Source: Chitinophaga pinensis (lineage in GTDB: Bacteria; Bacteroidota; Bacteroidia; Flavobacteriales_D; Crocinitomicaceae). Taken from it: 41,143 nt of DNA. The stretch's first letter is position 1. Every line of letters begins with the position of its first letter. The stretch covers positions 1 to 41,143 of the forward strand of contig CALPMT020000028.1 of the NCBI GenBank assembly GCA_943324745.2, read 5' to 3'. The position numbers and the translations under genes were made by a program. The notes beneath the pieces were generated by a model. The model ran no database searches, was not told the origin of the DNA, and saw nothing but the letters and a program-made list of their open reading frames with translations. Positions 1 to 6,798 of this stretch are shown here, one piece after another.

Positions 1-9
1 AGAAATCAG

Positions 10-138
10 CTGTCCGAAAACGGATTGTCCAAAAAAGTAGCTATTTTTATTCATGTAATTTAGTTCGGGAAAACCAAATTACACTAAAGCGGGAAATCCA
101 TCAAGGAAATCCCGCTTTTAAAAAGTTTTATCGGACAG
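10..138. repeat. 129-bp segment bounded by an imperfect inverted repeat
   Basis: CTGTCCGA at 10-17 is mirrored by TCGGACAG at 131-138, and the match extends inward with one gap (CTGTCCGAAAAC against CTGTCCGATAAAAC). The enclosed DNA carries only a hairpin terminator. Short inverted ends around a small non-coding segment fit a MITE or the leftover end of an insertion sequence, in keeping with the IS remnants that follow. I saw no convincing flanking target duplication, so the identity is uncertain. Confidence 0.4.
86..118 (+). terminator. hairpin terminator
   Basis: AAAGCGGGA (86-94) pairs with TCCCGCTTT (110-118) around a 15-base spacer, part of which can pair further. The stem has A's on its left and T's on its right, so it could stop transcription from either side. 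It would end whatever gene enters from the left edge of the window. Confidence 0.6.
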
Positions 139-140
139 TA

Positions 141-332
141 GTGATTTTTATATGTAAAATAAAAAAAGGGGTTCCTTTTAGAAAAAAATTAAGTAAAGAA
201 CAGGAAATGATAAATTATGTTAAAAAAGATAAACAATGGTATGAACTTATTAAAATAAAAGCAAGAAAAAATAAAATTTCTATTGACTCAATGCTTTTAA
301 TAGATGCTAAATGGAGTTTAGAAAATAAATAA
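141..332 (+). CDS. small hypothetical protein
   Basis: This is a 63-aa ORF, very rich in Lys and Ile, with no signal peptide or membrane segment. I do not recognise the family. A second in-frame ATG at 207 would give a 41-aa product, and the part from there on (with WYELI, then ISIDSMLLIDAKW) is more protein-like: regularly spaced charged and aliphatic residues, probably two helices. The upstream 22 residues look like read-through of the inverted-repeat region, so 207 may be the real start. It sits between a terminator (86-118) and a second weak hairpin terminator (365-391), which supports an independently transcribed small gene. It could also be the tail of a gene broken by mobile DNA. Confidence is low because the ORF is short and its surroundings are decayed. 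Confidence 0.35.
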   Translation: MIFICKIKKGVPFRKKLSKEQEMINYVKKDKQWYELIKIKARKNKISIDSMLLIDAKWSLENK

Positions 333-364
333 AATGCTAGAATATAGTTATCAAAATACCCAAT

Positions 365-391
365 ACTAGACTTCAAACATCTAGTTTTTTT
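365..391 (+). terminator. weak hairpin terminator after the 63-aa ORF
   Basis: ACTAGA (365-370) and TCTAGT (380-385) form a 6-bp stem with a 9-base loop, followed directly by a run of seven T's. It lies 33 bases after the stop of the 63-aa ORF. Confidence 0.45.
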
Positions 392-494
392 GATTTGGTA
401 AGAGGTTAATTGCCAAATATTTATTGTTTTCACCAATATGTTTTGGGATCCTGACTCATTCCAAATACAGCATTAATAAATACTGCTTTTTCAT

Positions 495-620
495 TTTCCA
501 ATTGTAAAATGTTGGTTCGGAAATACCAAATTCGCGTTAAATTTCGGTTACTTTTTTTCCTTCTTCTTGGGATTTTAGCACCTTGATTATCTGTGCTTCG
601 CTGAATTTTGACTTTTTCAT
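495..620 (-). pseudogene. IS3-family transposase orfA remnant
   Basis: Reading the minus strand from the ATG at 620 gives MKKSKFSEAQIIKVLKSQEE and onward to GKKVTEI, then a TAA stop, then in the same frame REFGISEPTFYNWK. This is the N-terminal helix-turn-helix of the IS3-family OrfA protein (Tnp_1/IS407-type), where the expected text is close to VTEICREFGISEPTFYNWK. The stop therefore replaces the usual Cys or similar codon. After NWK (about 495) the resemblance ends; the leucine-zipper half of OrfA and all of OrfB are missing. It appears to have truncated the 3' end of the IS256-variant remnant just upstream, since homology to that element ends near 684 and about 60 bases of possible IS3 terminus lie between them. 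The fragment is not functional. Confidence 0.7.
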
Positions 621-683
621 ACCTTTTTTTGACTGTTTTAAGGTTAATACTCTATTTTTAAACTGTCGTAAAAAAGCAGCCCT

Positions 684-1356
684 TTACCCCCTCTCATTCA
701 AAAATAGTTCCCATTTCGAATACCATGTATATAATGCTCCAACAAATGATTACTTATCTGTTTTCGTGAGTAAATCAACTACTTCCATTAATTCTTGTGC
801 TACTTTTAATTTCGGTTTCTTAGTTAAATATCGACGAATGATAGCAGATTGATGAAATTGACACATCTGAACAGGTATAACTTTAAAACTCGAAATCAAT
901 CCTTTTCTTCCATCACAAACAATTGCTATAACTTCAAAACCTTGCGTTTTTAATTCTTCAATTCCTTGAATATAAAGTGCGTTTGTTTCTGATTTCACAT
1001 AATATTTCAACAAGTTTTCTTTAGTAATTGCATCTTTAAATAGCATTAATCCAAAAAATCTCCCCCAATAAGTTGTATCTGTTAATTCAATTATTTTCCT
1101 CGGATTCTTCTTTTTCAGGTAAACAGAAATTTGGTCTAAACGTCTCTGTACTGTTTTTATTGAACAAGAATATTTTTCAGATAATTGAGCATACGTTTGT
1201 TTTCCAAAAACATAATCTGACCAAATATTTTCATTAATAATACGATTTCCACCTAAAAATTGTTTACCGCAATTTCCACATTTGTATAGTTGAACACCTT
1301 TTACGAGTCCATTTTTCTTGGCAAATCCCTTAACACAGTAAAAGCATTTTTTTCAT
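684..1356 (-). pseudogene. decayed IS256-variant (Zn-binding type) transposase
   Basis: A minus-strand frame reads CFYCVKGFAKKNGLVKG, then YKCGNCGKQF (a four-Cys zinc ribbon), a helix-turn-helix region, DTTYWGRFFG with the first catalytic Asp, and VIAIVCDGRKGL, PVQMCQFHQ and LTKKPKLKVAQELM. This is the pattern of Bacteroidota IS256-family variant transposases. Three lesions are visible. The ATG at 1354-1356 is out of frame with the body because the A-run after it has seven A's; six would read MKKCFYC. TAA at 750-752 interrupts the frame between LTKTDK and SFVGALYTWY. The frame ends at 684-686 after FLNERG, so the C-terminal third with the last catalytic Glu is missing. Only 750-1046 is an intact ORF from an internal ATG. 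The element is inactive unless supplied in trans. Confidence 0.75.
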
Positions 1357-1376
1357 TCAAAGTATTTGATTTGCTT

Positions 1377-1384
1377 CAAACGTA
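1377..1384 (-). promoter_or_regulatory. promoter -7 box of the dead transposase
   Basis: The minus strand reads TACGTTTG, a full match to the Bacteroidota -7 consensus TAnnTTTG, 21 bases before the ATG at 1356. No clear -33 TTG is seen upstream. Between here and 1516 I find nothing else. Confidence 0.4.
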
Positions 1385-1516
1385 TTCATAATAAGAGTGA
1401 TAGTGGTTTTGATCCTAATAAATGTCCATTTCTCCCTATTTTTCAATTTGTAAAACATTTGAATCAGTTGTATAATTGTTTTAGATGATGATTTGTTGCG
1501 GGTGAAGAAGAGGTGA

Positions 1517-1978
1517 TCACCCAATAAACAAAATCGCTGAACACGAAGAAAATCCTATTAAGAGTACCAAGGCAAAACTCAATAAATATTTTTTTGCTTG
1601 TTCATTATCTTTTTGAATGTAAAGTAAAATACTTACAAATAAGTTTGCTAGTAAGTGTATCACAAATAAGAAGCTAAATGTTCCAAAATCGATCATTCTA
1701 CCTCCTAATAAAGCAAGTAACAATACTAAAATAATTAAATTAACGAGCAGGTTAAGTTGATTGTTCGAGATTATATCTTTTAGGTTAAGCTTGTTTTTAG
1801 TTGTATTTCCAAATCGAAGTAGAATAAATGCAATAGTGAAAAATGTAAAATTATGTGCAATTTCATATTCTCGTATAGATTCAAATAACCAACTAAGAAC
1901 TAAACATCCGATTATTAATAATGTGTTGTTTTTAGGTAGTGTAATAAATCGATAAAACTTTTTTAATAAATCTTTCAT
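1517..1978 (-). CDS. small integral membrane protein
   Basis: The 153-aa product has about four hydrophobic segments (roughly residues 19-32, 44-55, 75-90 and 98-118) and a last one at 128-151 ending in LLIGFSSCSAILFIG. I recognise no named family. The C-terminal half resembles that of the neighbouring 85-aa protein: both have a membrane segment, then a polar turn (YIQKDNEQAKKYL against YINNNELAKTFFL), then the shared ending LLIGFSSC. They are therefore probably duplicates, this copy carrying an extra N-terminal region. The start lies 5 bases after the neighbour's stop, so both are likely co-transcribed with the radical SAM and Lgt-like genes. A role as a small accessory of that membrane pathway is inference only. 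It is the last gene of the operon; no clear terminator follows. Confidence 0.75.
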   Translation of the reverse strand: MKDLLKKFYRFITLPKNNTLLIIGCLVLSWLFESIREYEIAHNFTFFTIAFILLRFGNTTKNKLNLKDIISNNQLNLLVNLIILVLLLALLGGRMIDFGTFSFLFVIHLLANLFVSILLYIQKDNEQAKKYLLSFALVLLIGFSSCSAILFIG

Positions 1979-1983
1979 ATGTG

Positions 1984-2241
1984 TTATCTTAAGTATTCAA
2001 TAGCAAAACAAGAAGAAAAGCCGATTAGTAATGTTATCCCGCTATTTAGAAAAAATGTTTTTGCTAGTTCATTGTTATTGATGTAAAAGAACAGTGCAAT
2101 GACCAAGTTTGTAGCTATCAAAATAGCGACTCCAAATGCATTCAGAATTATATCTAAATGTCCGTGACCGTAACGTGTATAAATCGTAATAATGAGTAAT
2201 ACGATGAAATTTGAAAGTAAAATGATTGTTTTTTCGTTCAT
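1984..2241 (-). CDS. small integral membrane protein, paralog of its neighbour
   Basis: The 85-aa product is predicted to cross the membrane three times (about residues 5-20, 31-52 and 63-80). It has a GHGH motif at 25-28 in the first loop and the ending LLIGFSSCFAIEYLR. The ending and the preceding loop match the downstream 153-aa protein. The start codon abuts the TAA of the radical SAM gene with no intervening base (TAAATG), which points to translational coupling. The family is unknown to me. Close packing with the Lgt-like and radical SAM genes suggests a membrane partner, but nothing in the sequence proves a function. Confidence 0.75.
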   Translation of the reverse strand: MNEKTIILLSNFIVLLIITIYTRYGHGHLDIILNAFGVAILIATNLVIALFFYINNNELAKTFFLNSGITLLIGFSSCFAIEYLR

Positions 2242-3639
2242 TTAATAGATTTTTTCCTTACGATGTTTTGCTAGTTTTTCCTCCATTCCTTTACGATAAA
2301 ACAAATTCATCGTTTCAAAAGGAATAATTTTTCCATCTGTATTCACAATGTGAACGCATGATTTCTTAATCGCTCGTACATCAAAATCGTATGCATCCAT
2401 AAAATTCATAATTATTACACGAAATAAATTGTCGTACGATAATTTTGGAGCGATAATCGATGGCAAACAACAAAGTAATTGATTGAATGTTTTAGATACA
2501 AAATCGGTGGATTTACCAGTGCTGAACATTTCCATGACATGTTTATGTAAGGATTCGTCTTGTTCATAAACAATCGTATTTTTCGAATTGTTTAAAAGAA
2601 TCTCTGGGTCAATTAAATGTGTCAATGCTTTCACATCATTTTTATATTTTAATGCGTAGGCCATCACCAACGCGTCTGGATTACAGGGAACAGGAATTAA
2701 ATCGTTTGGCTGAAAAACAGTTGTTTGTTCTAATATTTTTTGACGTACTTCAGTATTCGTCATGCGATTTATAGCGGGGTCAAAATTTTCTAAACGTCCA
2801 CTGACGGAAGTTGGTTGGAAAGTAACACCTCTGACACATTTTTGTTTTAATGCAAAATCAATAATTTGACCGATTTCATCATCATTTAAGCCCTTTTCTA
2901 ACGTGACAACCAAGGTAGTTGAAAGGTTATATTTATTAAGGTATTCCAAAGCTTGATTTCGGTATTTTGTTAAATCTCCACCTCTTAATTTCTTGAGAAC
3001 CTCTGGTTTAAACGAATCCCATTGCAAATATATTTCAAAATCAGGCATATAGCTAGCTAGTCGCTTCACAAATGCTTCATCATTAGCCAATTGAACACCA
3101 TTCGTATTTACCATCAAATGTTTGATTGGTTTTGATTTAGCTAAATCTAGAATTTCAAAGAATTGTGGATGAATCGTTGGTTCTCCACCACTTATTTGAA
3201 CGACATCAGGCTTCCCCTCACTTGCTACGACAGCGTCTAACATAAATTCAATTTCTTCCAAACTACGATGATTTCCATAAGTAGGAGACGAACTGGCATA
3301 ACATGTAGGACATGCCAAATTACAACGATCTGTAACTTCGATTAATGTCAAGCAGGAGTGCTGTTCGTGATCAGGACAAATTCCACAATCCAACGGACAA
3401 CCAAAATGTGTTTCTGTATGAGGTTTTAGTGGATATTCAGATGCTTTGTTATAGTTTCTAATCTGTTTATAATATTCAATATCGGTAGCGATAAGTACCT
3501 TCTGGTAACCATGTTCTTTACAAGTTTTGGAAATGTAAACATGAGTATTCTCAAAAATAATTTTTGCGCTTATTTGTCGATGACACTCATTACATAAACT
3601 TATCGTGTGATCATAGTAAATATAGTTTCGTTCACTCAT
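2242..3639 (-). CDS. radical SAM protein, MJ0619 / tetraether-lipid-synthase (Tes)-like
   Basis: The 465-aa product has three cysteine-rich parts in the order known for the MJ0619 family: an N-terminal CNEC...TCKEHG zinc-binding-like domain (16-44), the signature CPLDCGICPDHEQHSC (81-96), and the radical SAM cluster motif CNLACPTC (106-113, CX3CX2C), followed by SGGEPT (150-155) for SAM binding. The C-terminus has CVHIVNTDGKIIPF, also typical of the family. Archaeal Tes/GDGT-MAS joins lipid chains by radical C-C coupling, and bacterial relatives have been proposed to make membrane-spanning lipids; other members of this large family are uncharacterised. The ATG overlaps the Lgt-like gene's TGA by 4 bases (ATGA), so the two are coupled. 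The family call is strong; the substrate is unknown, and a lipid substrate is my inference from neighbour and family. Confidence 0.85.
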   Translation of the reverse strand: MSERNYIYYDHTISLCNECHRQISAKIIFENTHVYISKTCKEHGYQKVLIATDIEYYKQIRNYNKASEYPLKPHTETHFGCPLDCGICPDHEQHSCLTLIEVTDRCNLACPTCYASSSPTYGNHRSLEEIEFMLDAVVASEGKPDVVQISGGEPTIHPQFFEILDLAKSKPIKHLMVNTNGVQLANDEAFVKRLASYMPDFEIYLQWDSFKPEVLKKLRGGDLTKYRNQALEYLNKYNLSTTLVVTLEKGLNDDEIGQIIDFALKQKCVRGVTFQPTSVSGRLENFDPAINRMTNTEVRQKILEQTTVFQPNDLIPVPCNPDALVMAYALKYKNDVKALTHLIDPEILLNNSKNTIVYEQDESLHKHVMEMFSTGKSTDFVSKTFNQLLCCLPSIIAPKLSYDNLFRVIIMNFMDAYDFDVRAIKKSCVHIVNTDGKIIPFETMNLFYRKGMEEKLAKHRKEKIY

Positions 3640-4394
3640 GAGAATAAATAGTTTGGTGATATTAAAGTCTTAATAATGGTTTTAGAATAATACATTAGCC
3701 CCAATAAACAAGCAACTTGAATAGTTCCAATACCCCACATAAAAGTATAACCTGGTTTAATAAATTCAATAACAAAGCGAAAAGACAAATATAAAATCAT
3801 AAATAATTTAAAGCGCTTTCCTTCCTTGAGAGGTTTTAGTTTTTCAATAGAACGTAAACCAACAAACATTAGTATCAAATAGCCAATTTCATACAAACTT
3901 GTTGGGTGTCTTAAGATTCCATCTCCTAAATTCATACCGGTGAAAAAAGACGTTGGTTCCCCGTACGTTGGTTCGTAAATCCCACTTGTAAAACAACCAA
4001 CTCTTCCTATACCTATTGCCAGCATCAACGGATAAGTAAATAAATCTCCAGAAGATGATTTTTCTCCAATGAATTTTTTGGTGATTTCCACAAAAAGTAA
4101 ACCGCCCAACAAAGCACCAATAATGGTTTTACTTTTGAAAATGTCAAGCATTAAATACTGGGAATGTATTAATCCAATTGGATTTTCTAAAGCACCTACG
4201 ATTCGGGAAAAGAAAAAAGCACCAAACGTTGCCGCGATTAAGATGGATAAACGATTCGAATCATTGATAGTATCTGTTTGTTTTTTTCGTAAACAGGAAT
4301 AATAACGATAACCTATGATAAAGCCCAAAGTCTCAAATACTAAATGTCCACTAAGCGTAAGTCCACAAACATGTATGTCTAAAGGAAATTTCAA
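3636..4394 (-). CDS. Lgt-like membrane transferase lacking key Lgt residues
   Basis: The 252-aa multi-spanning protein has the layout of prolipoprotein diacylglyceryl transferase (Lgt): an N-terminal FPLDIHVCG, a first helix ending FETLGFIIGYRYY, the central GIGRVGCFTSGIYEPTYG (128-145) and RHPTSLYE (162-169). Lgt moves diacylglycerol from phosphatidylglycerol to the lipobox Cys. Compared with the E. coli Lgt signature (GRIGN with essential Asn146), this protein keeps the Arg (R131) but has Cys134 in place of the Asn; the HGG motif with His103 reads IGA (92-94); and the nearby Glu is displaced. It is therefore probably a divergent family member, not the housekeeping Lgt. The start is TTG at 4394: no in-frame ATG exists upstream before a stop, and the N-terminus from TTG looks normal for the family. 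It overlaps the radical SAM gene by 4 bases. Confidence 0.75.
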   Translation of the reverse strand: MKFPLDIHVCGLTLSGHLVFETLGFIIGYRYYSCLRKKQTDTINDSNRLSILIAATFGAFFFSRIVGALENPIGLIHSQYLMLDIFKSKTIIGALLGGLLFVEITKKFIGEKSSSGDLFTYPLMLAIGIGRVGCFTSGIYEPTYGEPTSFFTGMNLGDGILRHPTSLYEIGYLILMFVGLRSIEKLKPLKEGKRFKLFMILYLSFRFVIEFIKPGYTFMWGIGTIQVACLLGLMYYSKTIIKTLISPNYLFS

Positions 4395-4451
4395 TGGCTT
4401 TTTTATTTTTAAGTTACATGCTCTTCTCTTTACCTACATCACTCGTCACCC

Positions 4452-5033
4452 TTATCTCGAGTAGTACCGATACCCTGAACTTCCCAATACCATTCCCCAA
4501 ACGTACAGCCATTCTGGAAATACAATCCAAATCGACAATCCTAACAATAGCGCTATTACTCCAACAATCAAAAAAAATACTTTTACATGTTCGTGCCACA
4601 AAGCATCGATAGGTGTTGTTTCAAAAGCCTTAGGCACTAAAAACGAAATTTTGTATTGCATATAACCTCCTACAACAAGTAACGGAAGCAATAGTACCAT
4701 TTGTGGCAATCCCATATCTTTCATTAGAAGGAAACGAAGAATTTCTTTGGAAATAATGACTTTAGGGCTAATATTTAGAATCAGAAAATAGACCAAATAA
4801 AAAGTGAGTAAATACCCTAAAAGAATTAGAAAGATATGTTTCCAAGGGTAGTTGGATGTTTGTTGATGGGTATGTATAGCTTTTGTTTTTACAAACGTAA
4901 ACACTGTGGAAACTCCCACATCCAATATGTAAAAAAACAAGATGAACAACATATTCCATCCCCAAAAATAGTAGCCGACAATCGGGATTGCTAAATCTCC
5001 AATAAGTTGTGATATTTTAGTTTGTTGATTCAT
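4452..5033 (-). CDS. multi-spanning membrane protein (possibly DUF6498-like)
   Basis: The 193-aa product has about five hydrophobic segments (roughly 12-42, 66-88, 107-127, 149-168 and 170-185). The opening GDLAIPIVGYYFWGWNMLFI, with a Trp-rich first helix followed by FFYILDVGVSTVF, recalls the DUF6498 family of bacterial membrane proteins (which start with a GWD..LFLYWLEN pattern), but the match is only from memory and loose. The start ATG overlaps the TPR gene's TGA (ATGA), so it belongs to the same transcript. The 57-base gap to the Lgt-like gene is the largest in this operon apart from the ends. Function unknown. Confidence 0.7.
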   Translation of the reverse strand: MNQQTKISQLIGDLAIPIVGYYFWGWNMLFILFFYILDVGVSTVFTFVKTKAIHTHQQTSNYPWKHIFLILLGYLLTFYLVYFLILNISPKVIISKEILRFLLMKDMGLPQMVLLLPLLVVGGYMQYKISFLVPKAFETTPIDALWHEHVKVFFLIVGVIALLLGLSIWIVFPEWLYVWGMVLGSSGYRYYSR

Positions 5034-6037
5034 CTAAGTTTATTTGCTTCAATACGTGATATTTCAAAGTTTGGATTATACTTTAATGCAGATGAAAAGG
5101 CTTTTAAGGCTTCCGGTTTTCTTCCCAAAGAAGCATAACATAATCCCAAGTTATGCAATCCTTTGACAAATTTCGGTTGTAAATCAATTGCATTTGTATA
5201 ATAATAAATAGCACTATCTATTTGATTTTGTTCGAATTGCTTAATATATCCTTGGTTGAACAATGCTAAATAGAATTTTTGATCTACTTGCAATAAATCT
5301 CGATAGGCTTTTAAGGCTTCATCAAATTTAAGTTGTTGTTGCAAGCTGTAAGCAATTCCATAAAGTGCATCTGTTGATTTTGGACGTAACGTCGCTGCTG
5401 TACGGAAATATTCAACAGCCAATGGATCATTATCTTCAGAGTATAAATACCCTAAATATAAATATCCTTCAAAAAATTTTGTATCTTGCTGAATTGCTGT
5501 CTCATAGGATGATTTAGCCAGTTTACGGTTGCCTAGTGTTAAGTAATTAGTTCCTTTCAAAATATACGCGTCACGGTATTTCTTATCGATACGCAAAGCT
5601 TCATTGATGTACTGAAACGATTTTTCATAATCTCCTTGTTGCGTATAGGAGGAAGCTAAACTCACATAGATTTTTTTATTTCCGGGTTGACGTTTGATCA
5701 GGTATAAGAAATGTTGTTTTGCATTTTCGATATCCACTTGCGTACGTTCAGCACGATTATTCAAAGCATTTGCATATAAAAAACGCGCCTCTAAATTATT
5801 AGAATCCAAACGGTAAGCTTTTGCACCATCGCTTAAAGCATCGTAAAACTTGTATGTTTCTAAGTATTTATTCCCCCTTTTAATTAAGAGTTCTACATTG
5901 TTTGGCTCCAATTTCAATAAACTATCTAAATTTTCCTTTTGAGAAGCAGTAGTTAATTTGTTTGTTGATTTTTCACCACAACCTATCATTAGGAAGATAG
6001 TTAAAATCGAAATATTAAAGATTGAAAATTTGAACAT
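5030..6037 (-). CDS. TPR-repeat lipoprotein
   Basis: The 335-aa product begins with a signal peptide ending in FLMIGC, a lipobox with Cys20 as the probable lipidated residue, followed by GEKSTNK. From about residue 40 to the end it is a chain of about eight 34-residue tetratricopeptide repeats; typical pieces are NLEARFLYANALNNRA, KKIYVSLASSYTQQGDYEKS, RDAYILKGTNYLTLGNRKLA and VKGLHNLGLCYASLGRKPEA. TPR proteins act as scaffolds and have no catalytic residues, so only a protein-binding role at the periplasmic or outer-membrane surface can be proposed. It lies 9 bases after the MBL-fold gene and overlaps the next gene by 4 bases. No specific TPR family (for example a gliding or T9SS component) is recognised. 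Confidence 0.85.
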   Translation of the reverse strand: MFKFSIFNISILTIFLMIGCGEKSTNKLTTASQKENLDSLLKLEPNNVELLIKRGNKYLETYKFYDALSDGAKAYRLDSNNLEARFLYANALNNRAERTQVDIENAKQHFLYLIKRQPGNKKIYVSLASSYTQQGDYEKSFQYINEALRIDKKYRDAYILKGTNYLTLGNRKLAKSSYETAIQQDTKFFEGYLYLGYLYSEDNDPLAVEYFRTAATLRPKSTDALYGIAYSLQQQLKFDEALKAYRDLLQVDQKFYLALFNQGYIKQFEQNQIDSAIYYYTNAIDLQPKFVKGLHNLGLCYASLGRKPEALKAFSSALKYNPNFEISRIEANKLR

Positions 6038-6046
6038 AAATGCTTA

Positions 6047-6694
6047 TTAAAACTGTAAAATATAATTAGATGTTTTTTCTTTCCCAACGGTGGTATTCGT
6101 ACCATGACCACAATAAATAACGGTTTCTTCTGGCAATGTGAAAAGACGTTGGTGGATTGTTTTCTTTAATACTTCGATATCTCCTCCAGGAAGGTCTACA
6201 CGACCAAAACTACCTTGGAAAAGAATGTCGCCAGAAATTACGAATGAATCTTTGGCAGCATAAAATGCTACATGTCCAGGCGCATGTCCAGGTCCGAAAA
6301 TTACTTCCAATTCAATTTCGCCAAATTTCAAGATTTGTTTGTCTTCTAAAAATTGCGTTGGTTGAGGAGATGGTTCAAATCCTTCGATGCCATACACTTG
6401 AGCGGAACGTTCAGCGGCAGCAAGTACAGGTAAGTCTAACTTGTGCATGTAATAATCAACGGGATATGTTCGAAGTATGTATGCATTCCCTAATACATGG
6501 TCAATGTGACAATGGGTGCTTAATAAGGCTTTTACTTCCAAGTTGTTGTCAGAAATATACGTTGAAAGAGTTTGTTTTTCAGAAGAAGTCAAACATCCCG
6601 GATCAATAATTACAGCTGATTTATCCGGAGCAGAAACCACATAAGAATTTTCTTGAAATGGGTTAAAAGTAAATTTTTGAATATGTAAGGCCAT
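6047..6694 (-). CDS. MBL-fold metal-dependent hydrolase (glyoxalase II-like)
   Basis: The 215-aa product is a metallo-beta-lactamase-fold enzyme. It has the metal motif THCHIDH (60-66), GHAPGH (136-141, third metal-site His), SGDILFQGSFGRVDLPGGD (154-172, bridging Asp156) and CGHGTNTTVGKEK (195-207, last His). The spacing and the SGDxLFxGSxGRxDLPGGD block are typical of the hydroxyacylglutathione-hydrolase-like (GloB/YcbL) group, which hydrolyse thioesters; Bacteroidota generally lack glutathione, so the true substrate is open. There is no signal peptide, so it is cytoplasmic. It is the first gene of the minus-strand operon: a TATTTTTG -7 box lies just upstream at 6709-6716, and the TPR gene follows after 9 bases. 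The length is normal for the family. Confidence 0.88.
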   Translation of the reverse strand: MALHIQKFTFNPFQENSYVVSAPDKSAVIIDPGCLTSSEKQTLSTYISDNNLEVKALLSTHCHIDHVLGNAYILRTYPVDYYMHKLDLPVLAAAERSAQVYGIEGFEPSPQPTQFLEDKQILKFGEIELEVIFGPGHAPGHVAFYAAKDSFVISGDILFQGSFGRVDLPGGDIEVLKKTIHQRLFTLPEETVIYCGHGTNTTVGKEKTSNYILQF

Positions 6695-6708
6695 CTTGTT
6701 TTTTTTGA

Positions 6709-6716
6709 CAAAAATA
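6709..6716 (-). promoter_or_regulatory. promoter -7 box for the MBL/Lgt-like/radical SAM operon
   Basis: The minus strand reads TATTTTTG, a full TAnnTTTG match, ending 14 bases before the ATG at 6694. No convincing -33 TTG is present, and the leader would be very short, so this is a moderate call. Confidence 0.45.
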
Positions 6717-6769
6717 CATAATTCATGCTTTCTTTTTTTTATTACTTCCCTTTGATTACATAGATTTTA

Positions 6770-6777
6770 TACATTTG
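6770..6777 (+). promoter_or_regulatory. promoter -7 box for the 6799 lipoprotein
   Basis: TACATTTG matches TAnnTTTG and lies 21 bases before the ATG at 6799. A TTTG at 6751-6754 is only 15 bases upstream, closer than the roughly 20 usual for the -33 element, so only the -7 box is claimed. Confidence 0.5.
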
Positions 6778-6798
6778 TAGTAACTCAAAAAAATTCCT

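Noticed and set aside
215-436. 73-aa minus-strand frame opposite the 63-aa ORF
   Set aside because: Its composition is that of AT-rich antisense sequence, it crosses the hairpin at 365-391, and no family resemblance was seen.
424-515. Peptide-like frame LENEKAVFINAVFGMSQDPKTYW on the minus strand next to the IS3 remnant
   Set aside because: It reads plausibly but overlaps the IS3 helix-turn-helix in another frame, has no start and no recognised family; possibly the tail of another broken gene, not enough to annotate.
4394-4612. Plus-strand 72-aa frame opposite the membrane-protein gene
   Set aside because: Antisense to the well-supported minus-strand membrane protein and Lgt-like operon; no promoter or family resemblance.
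6751-6777. TTTG at 6751 as -33 element for the 6799 lipoprotein promoter
   Set aside because: The 15-base spacing to the -7 box is too short for the Bacteroidota consensus of about 20.
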